Assembly (NCBI RefSeq): GCF_030063205.1
Contig: NZ_JASISQ010000001.1
Coordinates: 124,001 to 188,000 of the forward strand
Origin: Arthrobacter antibioticus
GTDB taxonomy: Bacteria > Actinomycetota > Actinomycetes > Actinomycetales > Micrococcaceae
Direction: 5' to 3'
DNA: 64,000 nucleotides
Shown here: in pieces, positions 27,368 to 36,667 of the stretch
How the letters are laid out: each line of letters begins with the position of its first letter
How positions within the stretch are numbered: the stretch's first letter is position 1
Program-made: the position numbers and the translations under genes
The notes under the pieces: generated by a model
Databases searched by the model: none
Told to the model about the DNA's origin: nothing
The model's input: only the letters and a program-made list of their open reading frames with translations

Positions 27368-27840
27368 GATGCTTGCTCTCCTGCTTCTGGGCCATCCATG
27401 TTTGGGTCTTTCATGTTTGGGCTATCCATCTCATCCGGGACAATCTCACCGGCGAGTACATCGGAAACACCACTTACGTCATCCTCAGTACTGTTCTGCC
27501 CACCCTCGATGCCATAGGTTGGGGCATTATCAAGCAGTTCAACTCTCTCTTGGTGAACAATGTCTGCCCCACCATTAGCGATCACCACAGCAACCCACGG
27601 CAGAACCACGGCCCCGATGACGGGTATGAGCTTGAACCATCCGTCGAAAACAAAGATTGCCGCAAGGCAGACCATCCGAATGCCCATCGTGACAGCGTAT
27701 TTCACCATACGGCTGTGCATGTCTTCGCTATGCGCAATGGCCGCATTGGTAATGGCTTGGACGCTAGAAACGGGCGCACCGTGACGGTACTTGCTGCGCC
27801 GTTCCGTACCGGGCTTCGGCATGGCTGATTGGTCTTTCAT
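27364..27840 (-). CDS. DUF3099 family membrane protein
   Basis: 158-residue protein with two close membrane segments (MGIRMVCLAAIFVFDGWF, then LIPVIGAVVLPWVAVVIAN, roughly residues 52-90), typical of DUF3099. The N-terminal 45 residues are soluble and the C-terminal 60 are acidic with an unusual repeat-like PNMKDPNMDGP near the end. ATG at 27840 is preceded by GGGAG; an in-frame GTG sits just before it. First gene of the DUF3099 - small zinc protein - SURF1 operon, divergent from fabG. Function unknown. Confidence 0.82.
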   Translation of the reverse strand: MKDQSAMPKPGTERRSKYRHGAPVSSVQAITNAAIAHSEDMHSRMVKYAVTMGIRMVCLAAIFVFDGWFKLIPVIGAVVLPWVAVVIANGGADIVHQERVELLDNAPTYGIEGGQNSTEDDVSGVSDVLAGEIVPDEMDSPNMKDPNMDGPEAGEQAS

Positions 27841-28036
27841 CACACTCCCAGGGACACCCTTATTCTCTCACCGAGAGGGGGCACAACCAAAAGCCAAGTG
27901 TGTGGGCGCAGCCCTTTCACCGTAGGATTCATTAACTGCAGCTAACTTTCAAGAGTAGTCGTCGGGTACCTTGGGGGATTGTCCAGGAGTCTTCTCGATA
28001 ACCAAAGCAATTTGCTGCTCCAATCCGTCATTTTGA

Positions 28037-28795
<759 letters not shown>

Positions 28796-29005
28796 CACGC
28801 AGATGACTCGGGCAGCCCGACTTGTGCTAGCGATCCCTCATCCAGTGCCTGGTGGGGCTTTCAAGCGCTTCCTAGGCGTTTTGACTAGGCCTGCGGTGGC
28901 AGCTATGACGTGGCGGCTGCTTGAGCACGGATAAGATTCGATATAAAGCCCAAGGCAACCCCAACCGCCCGGCACAGATTGATCAGTTCAAATTAAGGAT
29001 GTTTT
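28796..29005. other. Spacer fabG - SDR
   Basis: 210 bases with no clear gene. A 43-codon frame begins at ATG 28803 (MTRAARLVLAIPHPVPGG...) and ends at 28934, but no ribosome-binding site precedes it and I recognise nothing in it. An AAGGATG-type ribosome-binding site for the next gene is near its ATG at 29006. Confidence 0.3.
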
Positions 29006-29746
29006 ATGGGAAAGCTTGACGGAAAGACCGCTATTGTCACCGGATCCTCACGTGGAGTTGGCGCCGATGTAGCGAAGTACCTCGCCGCTGAGGGTGCCGC
29101 GGTAGTGGTTAACTACCGCCAGAAGGCCCCGCGCGCCAACAAGGTTGTGGCGCAGATCATTGAGGCCGGCGGCCGCGCAGTTGCTGTTGGTGCCGACCTC
29201 ACAACTCAGGAGGGTGTCCAGAGCCTTGTCAGTGCTGCCCTGGAGAACTTCGGTTCACTGGATCTCTTGGTTCTGAACGCCTCTGGCGGCATGGAAAGCG
29301 GCATGGCCGAGAACTACGCGCTGCTGTTGAACCGTGACGCACAGGTCAACCTACTCAATGCGGCCATGCCGCTGCTGCCCGCTGGCTCGCGCGTGGTGTT
29401 TGTCACAAGCCACCAGGCGCACTTTATTGAAACTGTGCCCACCATGCCGGAGTACGAGCCTGTAGCTAAGAGCAAACGTGCCGGTGAGGATGCCTTGCGC
29501 GCCTTGATCCCGAATCTGGAAGCGGAGCACATCTCCTTGGTGGTGGTCTCAGCTGACATGATCGAGGGAACAGTCACCGCAACGCTCCTTGACCGTGCAA
29601 ATCCAGGCGCCATTGAGGCTCGCCGCGCCGAAGCCGGCCGCCTCTACTCCGTATCCGAATTTGCTGCTGAAATTGCCAACATGGCAACCGCAGACGTTCC
29701 CAATGGTCACACCGAATACGTGGGCGGAGCCAGCACCTTCAAATAG
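29006..29746 (+). CDS. SDR family oxidoreductase with atypical active site
   Basis: 246-residue short-chain dehydrogenase fold. The dinucleotide motif TGSSRGVG (12-19) and NASGG (91-95) are clear and the C-terminus EYVGGASTF resembles the family end. The active-site region reads PEYEPVAKSKRAGEDAL: Tyr150 and Lys155 are five apart rather than four, and aligning Lys157 instead puts Val153 at the Tyr site. Ser135 (VTSHQ) may be retained. It may be a variant reductase or a non-catalytic NAD(P) binder. It follows fabG on the same strand by 211 bases. Ends before an 11-bp terminator stem. Confidence 0.85.
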   Translation: MGKLDGKTAIVTGSSRGVGADVAKYLAAEGAAVVVNYRQKAPRANKVVAQIIEAGGRAVAVGADLTTQEGVQSLVSAALENFGSLDLLVLNASGGMESGMAENYALLLNRDAQVNLLNAAMPLLPAGSRVVFVTSHQAHFIETVPTMPEYEPVAKSKRAGEDALRALIPNLEAEHISLVVVSADMIEGTVTATLLDRANPGAIEARRAEAGRLYSVSEFAAEIANMATADVPNGHTEYVGGASTFK

Positions 29747-29801
29747 GCCAGGTAGACCGCTGCTGCACCCTGGCGGCTGCACCTTGGCGTAAACACACAT
29801 T

Positions 29802-29849
29802 GATCGAGCCCGTTCCAATCCGTATGTGCGGACCGGAGCGGGCTCGATC
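29802..29849 (+). terminator. Terminator hairpin after SDR gene
   Basis: GATCGAGCCCG (29802-29812) pairs with CGGGCTCGATC (29839-29849), with further pairing inside the 26-base interior; a weak GTGTTTGT follows. It stands between the SDR (+) and serB (-) and could serve either strand. Confidence 0.75.
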
Positions 29850-29896
29850 GTGTTTGTACCTAGTGCGCATCCTTTTACAATCGGCTTATTCGCCCA

Positions 29897-29931
29897 AGAC
29901 CAGCAGTTCAGCCCGAGACCAGCAGTTCAGC
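29897..29931. repeat. 16-bp direct repeat, period 19
   Basis: AGACCAGCAGTTCAGC occurs exactly at 29897-29912 and 29916-29931, in the spacer 19 bases past the serB stop. It looks like a local duplication; I see no function. Confidence 0.7.
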
Positions 29932-29949
29932 GGGCCTACTGGGCGGCTG

Positions 29950-30924
29950 CTACGGCGTCCAGATGTTAGCTAGGGCCAGGGCAATATCAAGATTTGGCAG
30001 GTTGATCTGAGCGTCGGCGGCTTCGCGAACTGCCGGTTTTGCGTTGAATGCCACTCCCAGTGCGGCAGCAGCCATCATGTCGAGGTCATTGGCACCGTCA
30101 CCAATGGCCATGGTGGCTTCAGCACCGATGCCAACTTCCTGGCTCCAGTTCTGCAACTGCACGGCCTTAGTGGCTCTATCAACTACCGCCCCCACCACTT
30201 TGCCGCTTAGGTGCCCATCAATGATTTCGAGGTCGTTTGCCATCGCGAAATCTAAGCCCAATTTCTCGGCCAGCGGGGTGAGGATCTGTGAAAAGCCCCC
30301 TGAAACAGCGGCAACAACGTGTCCTGCTTCCTTTGCCTGGGATACGAGCCGTTCGGCCCCGGCTGAAAGCTGGATCGCCGCGCCAACCTCCGCCAGTACG
30401 CTCTCCGGAAGTCCCGCTAGGGTGGCCACCCGATGATGCAGACTTTGAGCAAAATCCAACTCTCCGCGCATGGCCGCCTCGGTGACCTTTGTGACCTCGG
30501 CTTCGGCCTCCGATCCAGCATGGGCTGCCAAAAGTTCAATCACTTCCTGCTGGATCAGTGTGGAGTCAACATCCATAATGATGAATTTACGTTTTGCCCA
30601 GCGAAGCGAGTCGGGAACAACGGCAGTGTTTATTTCTCCGGCACCGGCCTCAGTGAGGGCCCGACGCAAGCGAGTCAGTCGTGCAGCAGCTTGGGCGTGA
30701 GTTGTTCCCGAAGGAGTGAGGGATCCCAGTTCCAGCACAATCACTTCAAATTCAGGATGGTTCTCGCGTCGTTCCGAGGCGATGGTGTAACCATGCTCGG
30801 TCAATACTGTCCTGGTTTTCTCCATGGCTGCGGGGGAGAGCGTTTGGCCATAGCTAACTGCTGTGAAAGTGGAGGGCATGCTAAGAATTCTACCCGCACC
30901 CGACTGTGCCTCCACGAATCCCAT
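29950..30924 (-). CDS. serB: Phosphoserine phosphatase SerB
   Basis: Haloacid dehalogenase-type phosphatase giving L-serine from phosphoserine. The 324-residue form from ATG 30924 is favoured because GAGAGGGA precedes it by 8 bases; a second ATG at 30879 (MPSTFTAVS) gives 309 residues and a more family-like N-terminus but lacks a ribosome-binding site. The nucleophile motif DVDSTLI is at 118-124, followed by SGGFSQILTPLAEKLGLD and GDGANDLDMM (Asp motif). The N-terminal ~105 residues correspond to the regulatory (ACT-like) portion. Confidence 0.92.
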   Translation of the reverse strand: MGFVEAQSGAGRILSMPSTFTAVSYGQTLSPAAMEKTRTVLTEHGYTIASERRENHPEFEVIVLELGSLTPSGTTHAQAAARLTRLRRALTEAGAGEINTAVVPDSLRWAKRKFIIMDVDSTLIQQEVIELLAAHAGSEAEAEVTKVTEAAMRGELDFAQSLHHRVATLAGLPESVLAEVGAAIQLSAGAERLVSQAKEAGHVVAAVSGGFSQILTPLAEKLGLDFAMANDLEIIDGHLSGKVVGAVVDRATKAVQLQNWSQEVGIGAEATMAIGDGANDLDMMAAAALGVAFNAKPAVREAADAQINLPNLDIALALANIWTP

Positions 30925-31006
30925 CCAAGGTCCCTCTCCTACTTCTTCTTAGCGAACGGCGTGCTGGTTAGCGCAGTCCACCTCTCGTGTCATAAGCTCA
31001 TTGATT

Positions 31007-31792
31007 ATGAGTGAAGTCTTAGGTTTGGCCGGTGTCAGCGTTGTCCGCGGCACTAAAACATTGTTGGACAACGTCGACTGGCGTGTCATAGAAGGCGAAC
31101 GTTGGGTGGTTCTTGGACCCAACGGTGCTGGCAAGAGCACATTGTTGCAAATTGCTGGTGCCCGCATGCACCCCACGCGTGGGGTTGCCGGGATTCTAGA
31201 TGAGGTTTTGGGGGCCGTTGACGTCTTCGAGTTGCGCCCTCGTATTGGTTTGGCCTCTGCCAGTCTCGCAAACCAGATTCCGGAGCATGAGAAGGTGCTC
31301 AATGTAGTTGTGACGGCTTCTTACGGCGTCACAGGTCGCTGGCGCGAAGCTTACGATCGTAATGATGAACGCCGTGCGTTTGGTCTGCTCGAGGAGTGGG
31401 GTGTTTCAACGTTCTTCAACCGCACCTTTGGTTCATTGAGCGACGGCGAACGCAAGCGGGTGCAGATTGCCCGCGCACTCATGAGTGATCCGGAGCTTCT
31501 TTTGCTCGATGAGCCCGGAGCCGGTCTTGATTTAGCCGGACGTGAAGGCCTGGTCAAGCGCCTCAGCGAACTGGCAGCTGACCCAATGGCCCCCAGCACC
31601 GTCCTTGTCACACACCACCTTGAAGAGATTCCACCAGGTTTCACGCATGCACTGTTGCTGCGCGACGGTGCCGTGGTTGCCCAAGGGCCCATCGCCGATG
31701 TCTTGACGGAAGAGAAACTCAGCGCTACGTTCGGCCTGCCGCTGAATGTCGCAAGTAACGCCGGAAGGTACACGGCGACAGCACGGCACTAA
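31007..31792 (+). CDS. ABC transporter ATP-binding protein (stand-alone)
   Basis: 261-residue ATPase with Walker A GPNGAGKST, signature LSDGERKRVQIARAL, Walker B LLLLDEPGAGLD, and H-loop VTHHLEEI. The LSDGE signature and the HHLEEIPPGFTHALLLRDG stretch resemble the YlmA/ModF-like group of unpaired ATPases. No permease lies next to it. ATG 31007 is taken; an in-frame TTG two codons earlier is possible. No ribosome-binding site is visible, so it may be translated leaderless. The role is unknown. Confidence 0.85.
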   Translation: MSEVLGLAGVSVVRGTKTLLDNVDWRVIEGERWVVLGPNGAGKSTLLQIAGARMHPTRGVAGILDEVLGAVDVFELRPRIGLASASLANQIPEHEKVLNVVVTASYGVTGRWREAYDRNDERRAFGLLEEWGVSTFFNRTFGSLSDGERKRVQIARALMSDPELLLLDEPGAGLDLAGREGLVKRLSELAADPMAPSTVLVTHHLEEIPPGFTHALLLRDGAVVAQGPIADVLTEEKLSATFGLPLNVASNAGRYTATARH

Positions 31793-31905
31793 CCGTCATC
31801 GTTCTACCCGGACACCAGCAAGAACACCAGTAAGAACACCAGACTAGTATTTCGCGATAAGTTTTTTAGTAGGCCACCGAAACCGCATAGGATCCCGCCA
31901 GAGCT

Positions 31906-32685
31906 GTGAACGCGCTTGAGTCATTTTTCATCCTGCTAGGCGGTCTGTGGGCCGGCACCATCAACACAGTGGTTGGCTCGGGGACTCTTGTTACCTTCCC
32001 CATCTTGATCGCCTTGGGGATCGCTCCCGTCATGGCAGTGGTCAGCAATGCAATGGGTTTAATTGCTGGCGGAGTTTCCGGCACGTGGGGCTATCGTCTC
32101 GAGCTGCGAGGGATGGGCCCCAATCTTGTCCGTCTGATGCCTGCGTCGGTACTGGGCGGGATAACAGGGGCGTACCTCCTGCTGCATCTACCTGAAGAAG
32201 TTTTCCACGTTGTTGCCCCCGTGCTGATTGTCTTTGCACTGGCATTGGTAATTTTTCAGCCCCGGCTGCAGGCTGCCGTGAAGGCCCGTCGCGGCAATGC
32301 CACATCCGTCCGCTCTCATGATGCGCTAATGGTGGCCTTGGTGTTTCTGGCGGGAGTCTATGGCGGCTATTTTGTTGCGGCTCAGGGAGTGCTGTTGGTA
32401 GCGATCCTTGGCATCTTTATGAGTGGAACTTTGCAAAACGCCAACGCCGTCAAGAACGTGCTCTCACTGAGCGTGAACGTCATTGCGGCTATTTCCTACT
32501 TGCTGTTCGCCCCCGAGAAGATCATCTGGATCGTGGTTGGTTTGATCGCAGTCAGCTCGCTCATTGGTGGTTTTGTTGGCGCAAAGATTGGTCGCAGATT
32601 GCCGCCCGTGGTGTTGCGCACGGTTATTGTCGTCCTCGGATTGGTTGCTTTGTTCTTCATGATACAAAAATTGGTGATTGCATGA
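31906..32685 (+). CDS. TauE/SafE family membrane transporter
   Basis: 259-residue protein with about eight hydrophobic segments and the TauE/SafE pattern: GGLWAGTINTVVGSGTLVTFP (residues 12-32) and the second-half equivalent GGYFVAAQGVLLVAILG. The family exports or imports sulfur anions such as sulfite or sulfoacetate. It begins with GTG 31906 and overlaps the methyltransferase gene as ATGA. Substrate not predictable here. A 12-bp repeat (ACCAGCAAGAAC/ACCAGTAAGAAC) lies upstream near 31815-31838. Confidence 0.88.
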   Translation: MNALESFFILLGGLWAGTINTVVGSGTLVTFPILIALGIAPVMAVVSNAMGLIAGGVSGTWGYRLELRGMGPNLVRLMPASVLGGITGAYLLLHLPEEVFHVVAPVLIVFALALVIFQPRLQAAVKARRGNATSVRSHDALMVALVFLAGVYGGYFVAAQGVLLVAILGIFMSGTLQNANAVKNVLSLSVNVIAAISYLLFAPEKIIWIVVGLIAVSSLIGGFVGAKIGRRLPPVVLRTVIVVLGLVALFFMIQKLVIA

Positions 32686-33494
32686 TCATCGTCCTGCAGG
32701 ATGCCGGCGATCCTCGCGTCAGTGATTACGTTTCCCTCACCGACGTCCAATTACGCAAGACCAAAGAGCCCGCAGAAGGCCTGTATATCGCCGAAAGCCC
32801 CAAAGTCCTGCGCCGGGCCTTGGAGGCGGGTCACCGGCCCAGATCCTTCTTCCTGGCAGAAAAATGGTTACCGGAGATGGCTGATGTTTTAGAAAAGTAC
32901 CACGACGTTCCCGCCTTCGTAGGGTCCAGCGCAATTCTGACGGAAATTACCGGCTTCAACCTTCACCGCGGCGCTATGGCTGCCATGCACCGTCCAGATG
33001 CGCGCAACGTCCCGGCTCTCTTGGCCGGGTCCCGGCGGATTGCCGTGCTGGAAGACGTTACGGATCACACTAATATTGGTGCGATTTTCCGATCTGCTGC
33101 CGCATTGGGAATAGATGCAGTTCTCATTAGCCCCCGCTGTGGGGATCCTCTTTACCGGCGCAGTATCCGGGTCAGTATGGGTGCAGTATTTCAAGTCCCA
33201 TGGGCACGGCTGCCGGAATGGCCGGCAGGTTTGGCCATGCTCCATGAAGCAGGATTTACCACGGCTGCACTTGCCCTCGTGAAGGACTCGCTCACCATTC
33301 ACGAACTTGCTGCCCGCAATGAGCAAAAGCTGGCATTGGTGGTGGGCACTGAGGGGGACGGGCTCAGTGCCCAGACACTGGCACGAGCCGATCACACCGT
33401 GATGATCCCCATGTGCGCCGGCGTTGATTCGCTCAATGTGGCAGCAGCGTGTGCTGTAGCCTTTTTCGCCACCGCGGGTAGTGTAGAAACATGA
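32682..33494 (+). CDS. TrmH/SpoU family RNA 2'-O-methyltransferase
   Basis: 270-residue SPOUT methyltransferase: an N-terminal substrate-binding domain (residues 1-105), then the knot domain with motif 1 EDVTDHTNIGAIFRSAAALG (near 127-146), motif 2 LVVGTEGDGLS (224-234) and motif 3 MCAGVDSLNVAAACAVAFF (247-265). It should methylate a ribose in rRNA or tRNA using S-adenosylmethionine. Overlaps both neighbours by 4 bases, in an operon with TauE and a peroxiredoxin. The exact RNA target is unclear. Confidence 0.92.
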   Translation: MIIVLQDAGDPRVSDYVSLTDVQLRKTKEPAEGLYIAESPKVLRRALEAGHRPRSFFLAEKWLPEMADVLEKYHDVPAFVGSSAILTEITGFNLHRGAMAAMHRPDARNVPALLAGSRRIAVLEDVTDHTNIGAIFRSAAALGIDAVLISPRCGDPLYRRSIRVSMGAVFQVPWARLPEWPAGLAMLHEAGFTTAALALVKDSLTIHELAARNEQKLALVVGTEGDGLSAQTLARADHTVMIPMCAGVDSLNVAAACAVAFFATAGSVET

Positions 33495-33949
33495 ACTTAG
33501 ATGAGAAATTACCCGATTTTTCTTTGGCGGATCAACATGGAATGGTCAGGACTCTTTCCGAACTAAGCGCCGATGGTCCTTTAGTTATTTTCTTTTACCC
33601 GTTGGCTGGCAGCGGAGGATGCACCAAGGAAGCCTGCCATTTCCGGGATTTGCAGGCCGAGTTCGCGGAGGCGGGCGCCTCCATTGTGGGCATCAGCACG
33701 GACTCTGAAACCAAACAGCTGAACTTTGCCACGAAAAACAACCTCAGCTACCCACTGCTGAGCGACACAAAAGGCGAGGTAGCCGACTTGTTCGGAGTGC
33801 GGCGTCGCCTATTAGCGAAATCCCTACCCACCAAAAGAGCCACCTTCATTGTTGATACAAACAGAATTCTGCGTTTCGCAGTCTCCAGTGAAACAAATAT
33901 GAATTTACATGCCGATCAGGCACTGGCTGCTCTCGCCACAATGGGCTAA
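33491..33949 (+). CDS. Peroxiredoxin, BCP/PrxQ type
   Basis: 152-residue thiol peroxidase. The peroxidatic Cys44 and resolving Cys49 lie in GGCTKEACHF with the five-residue spacing of atypical 2-Cys PrxQ enzymes. The PxxxSxxC version (PLAGSGGC, residues 37-44) has Ser in place of the usual Thr, which the family accepts. Overlaps the methyltransferase gene by 4 bases. Confidence 0.92.
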   Translation: MNLDEKLPDFSLADQHGMVRTLSELSADGPLVIFFYPLAGSGGCTKEACHFRDLQAEFAEAGASIVGISTDSETKQLNFATKNNLSYPLLSDTKGEVADLFGVRRRLLAKSLPTKRATFIVDTNRILRFAVSSETNMNLHADQALAALATMG

Positions 33950-33982
33950 CACAGCAACCCGGATGCTGCTGCAGACTCCAGC

Positions 33983-34011
33983 TTGGTGAATTCGGCTCTA
34001 AGCGGTAAAGT
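33983..34011 (+). promoter_or_regulatory. Putative promoter of rpmE2
   Basis: TTGGTG (33983-33988) and TAAAGT (34006-34011) are 17 bases apart, 74 bases upstream of the rpmE2 GTG. The leader that would result contains a small hairpin, GTCTGG/CCAGAC at 34046-34063. I see no Zur box, although many type B L31 genes are zinc-regulated. Confidence 0.45.
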
Positions 34012-34084
34012 TTCTAGCTGGGCCTAGTGCCCATACCATTCATCAGTCTGGCAAAAACCAGACGATAACACTCTGAGGTTTACA

Positions 34085-34339
34085 GTGAAGCAGAACACCC
34101 ACCCGAAGTATGAAGCCATCGTTTTCAATGACTTGGCTTCAGATACCAAGTTCCTGACGCGCTCCACGGCGACGTCCAAGAAGACCATCGAGTGGGAAGA
34201 TGGCAACACCTACCCCGTTATCGACGTGGAAATCTCTTCAGAGTCACACCCGTTCTACACGGGCAAGCAGCGCATCATGGACAGCGCCGGCCGCGTGGAG
34301 CGCTTCAACGCCCGCTTCGCAGGCTTCGGCAAGAAGTAG
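34085..34339 (+). CDS. rpmE2: 50S ribosomal protein L31 type B
   Basis: 84-residue L31 of the zinc-free (C-) type: no cysteines, with KQNTHPKYE at the start, [17 protein letters not shown] in the middle and [14 protein letters not shown] at the end. It takes the place of zinc-binding L31, typically when zinc is low. Starts with GTG; GAGG lies about 6 bases before it. It has its own promoter and terminator, so it is a single-gene unit. Confidence 0.96.
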   Translation: MKQNTHPKYEAIVFNDLASDTKFLTRSTATSKKTIEWEDGNTYPVIDVEISSESHPFYTGKQRIMDSAGRVERFNARFAGFGKK

Positions 34340-34367
34340 TACTTCTTTCCAACAGTTTTTGTTTTAG

Positions 34368-34399
34368 ACAGGGTTCGCACTATACGGTGCGGGCCCTGT
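34368..34399 (+). terminator. Terminator after rpmE2
   Basis: ACAGGG-TT-CGCAC (34368-34380) pairs with GTGCG-GG-CCCTGT (34387-34399) around a 6-base loop, followed by TTTT. A good rho-independent terminator 28 bases past the stop. Confidence 0.85.
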
Positions 34400-34526
34400 T
34401 TTCATGTCATCACAGCACCAAGAAGTCATCTCTGGTGCCCTGCCGAAAGACCGAAAGACCTAAAGCGAGTCAATTTTGCACAGAAGAATTTTGCACAGAA
34501 GAGCTGACAGCGGGGAAGATGGAGGC

Positions 34527-35588
34527 ATGGCAACGCAACTTCATGGTGAATATAAGGTGCATGGCGGCAAATTGGTCGTGGTTGACTGCACGGTCAAGCA
34601 TGGTCTCCTTGATGAGGTCCAGGTCAGTGGTGATTTTTTCCTTGAGCCAGATGAGGCGCTGGATGACATCAATGCTGCCCTGAACGGTTTAGCTATTGAA
34701 CTGCCCGCTATTGAATTCGCCAGCGCCATCACGGCTGCCCTCCCTGCGGACGCGGTGCTGTTTGGATTTTCAGCGCAGGCCGTGTCCATAGCAGTGCGCA
34801 GAGCACTGACCAAGGCAACAAGCTGGATTGACCATGAGTGGGACATTATTGCGCCAACTGTCCTGCCAACAGCCATCAATGTCGCCTTGGATGAGATCCT
34901 CACCGAGGAAGTGGGAGCGGGTAGACGAAACCCAACCCTCCGTTTTTGGGACTGGGAAGAACCCTCGGTTGTTATCGGCAGCTTCCAGTCCGTCCGCAAT
35001 GAACTCGACCCCATCGGGGTGGAGAAGCATGGTATTCACGTTGTCCGCAGGATCAGTGGTGGCGGTGCCATGTTCATGGAAGCAGGTAACTGCATCACCT
35101 ATTCGTTGTACCTTCCCCAGACTCTCGTTGATGGACTCACTTTTGAGGACTCCTACAAATTTCTTGATGCCTGGGTATTAGCTGCTCTTGAGTCGATGGG
35201 CATCGAGGCTTTCTATGTGCCGCTGAACGACATTGCCACCAGCGCCGGTAAAATTGGCGGCGCAGCCCAGAAGCGACTCAGCAACGGAGCAATGCTCCAT
35301 CACGTGACAATGAGCTATGACATTGATGCGGAAAAAATGGTTCAGGTCCTGCGCATCGGGAAAGAGAAGCTCTCAGATAAGGGCACCCGATCCGCCAAGA
35401 AGCGTGTAGATCCTTTGCGCCGCCAGAGTGGGCTAAGCCGCCAAGACATTCTTGAGCGCATGTCAGAGACATTCATTGATCGTTATGGTGCCCGTGCAGC
35501 ATTCCTCACTGATACCGAACTTGCCGAGGCGGCACACCGTGTGGAGCGCAAATTTGGCACTACGGAGTGGCTGCACAGAATTCCATGA
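34527..35588 (+). CDS. Lipoate-protein ligase A family protein with N-terminal accessory domain
   Basis: 353-residue protein from ATG 34527 (GGAGG and GGGGAAG just upstream). Residues 1-90 resemble the lipoate ligase accessory (LplA C-terminal/LplB) domain (GGKLVVVDCTVKHGLLDEVQVSGDFFLEPDEAL), placed here before the catalytic part. Residues 105-353 are the BPL/LplA domain with the lipoyl-binding RRISGGGAMFMEAGN (174-188) and Lys242 in GKIGGAAQKR. It should attach lipoate or octanoate, or transfer it between proteins. Overlaps the TDT carrier gene as ATGA. Which substrate it uses is not predictable. Confidence 0.85.
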   Translation: MATQLHGEYKVHGGKLVVVDCTVKHGLLDEVQVSGDFFLEPDEALDDINAALNGLAIELPAIEFASAITAALPADAVLFGFSAQAVSIAVRRALTKATSWIDHEWDIIAPTVLPTAINVALDEILTEEVGAGRRNPTLRFWDWEEPSVVIGSFQSVRNELDPIGVEKHGIHVVRRISGGGAMFMEAGNCITYSLYLPQTLVDGLTFEDSYKFLDAWVLAALESMGIEAFYVPLNDIATSAGKIGGAAQKRLSNGAMLHHVTMSYDIDAEKMVQVLRIGKEKLSDKGTRSAKKRVDPLRRQSGLSRQDILERMSETFIDRYGARAAFLTDTELAEAAHRVERKFGTTEWLHRIP

Positions 35589-36667
35589 GCGCTCCTTCCC
35601 AAGATTCACCACGAGCGCTGTCTTGGTGGCCCAATCAGCCACCTGCTTCCTTTGCCTTCGTCATGGCTACCGGAATTGTTTCTGCCTCACTTCTCGACGC
35701 TGGCTGGAGCGTTGCAGCCACGATCTTGTTATGGATAGCGGCTGTTGCTTTGCTGCTGCTCTTTATTGGACTCATTGGTCGCCTTGTTACCCACAATGCT
35801 GATGCCGCGGCTGACTTTCGCAATCCACACAAAGGCTTCGGTTACCTGACAGTGGTAGCAGCCATTAACGTTGTTGGCATTGGATTTCATCCCGTCGCAC
35901 CACAAGCCACATGGATTCTGGCCGCAATAAGCATTGTGCTCTGGCTGTTCTTGGCGTACGGAGTCCCCCTGTCAATGATGCTGCGAACAGAAATGGGAGA
36001 GAGCTTACGTCCCCGGCTGCTCCCTGTGGACGGCACCTGGTTTCTCTGGGTTGTCTCCACGCAGTCGATCTCCATGGCCGCAGCCTCCCTAGCAACTGGC
36101 GGAAGTACTGTGCGGCTTCTCAGCGATGCTGCTGTAGCATTCTGGGGCGTAGGGATCATGCTGTACCTGACGCTCACCACCATGGTTGTACTCCGACTCC
36201 TTACAGGTGGTGAAAATCTTGGTGGCATAGTGCCCACCAACTGGATCTTTATGGGGGCCACCGCCATCACCGTCCTGGCCGGTTCAATGATCCTGCATCT
36301 GCCGGCGGATATCCCGGTTGTGCATTTGGCCGGTCCAACTGTGGGCGGCCTGAGCTACCTGCTGTGGGCCTTTGGCCTGTGGTGGGTTCCGCTTCTCGTG
36401 GCTTTCGGCTTCTGGCACCATATAGTGCGGCGTCAACCCTTGCGATACAGCACCGCATTGTGGTCAATTGTGTTTCCGTTAGGAATGTTCGCCGTAGCAA
36501 CATTCCGTTTTGGCACTGAAAACCAAATGCAGCTTGTGACCTTCGTAGGCGACGTTGCCACGTGGGTGGCGGTCGCAGCATGGCTAATAGTTGTGGCTGG
36601 CATGCTGCTTGCCTTTGCCCGATGGGTGCTTAAACACGCACCGGACAAAGGCGCACAGATTATCTAG
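35585..36667 (+). CDS. TDT family (TehA/SLAC1-like) transporter
   Basis: 360-residue integral membrane protein with ten hydrophobic segments, of the tellurite-resistance/dicarboxylate transporter (TDT) family. The start of the first helix has PPASFAFVMATGIVSAS, like the conserved GxFxxVMGTG motif of TehA/SLAC1 carriers, and the last half has FWHHIVRR and LGMFAVATFRFG typical of the family. Exported substrate uncertain (C4-dicarboxylates, sulfite or anions are known for relatives). Starts at ATG 35585 overlapping the lipoate-ligase-like gene; its stop overlaps the convergent pepN stop. Confidence 0.88.
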   Translation: MSAPSQDSPRALSWWPNQPPASFAFVMATGIVSASLLDAGWSVAATILLWIAAVALLLLFIGLIGRLVTHNADAAADFRNPHKGFGYLTVVAAINVVGIGFHPVAPQATWILAAISIVLWLFLAYGVPLSMMLRTEMGESLRPRLLPVDGTWFLWVVSTQSISMAAASLATGGSTVRLLSDAAVAFWGVGIMLYLTLTTMVVLRLLTGGENLGGIVPTNWIFMGATAITVLAGSMILHLPADIPVVHLAGPTVGGLSYLLWAFGLWWVPLLVAFGFWHHIVRRQPLRYSTALWSIVFPLGMFAVATFRFGTENQMQLVTFVGDVATWVAVAAWLIVVAGMLLAFARWVLKHAPDKGAQII

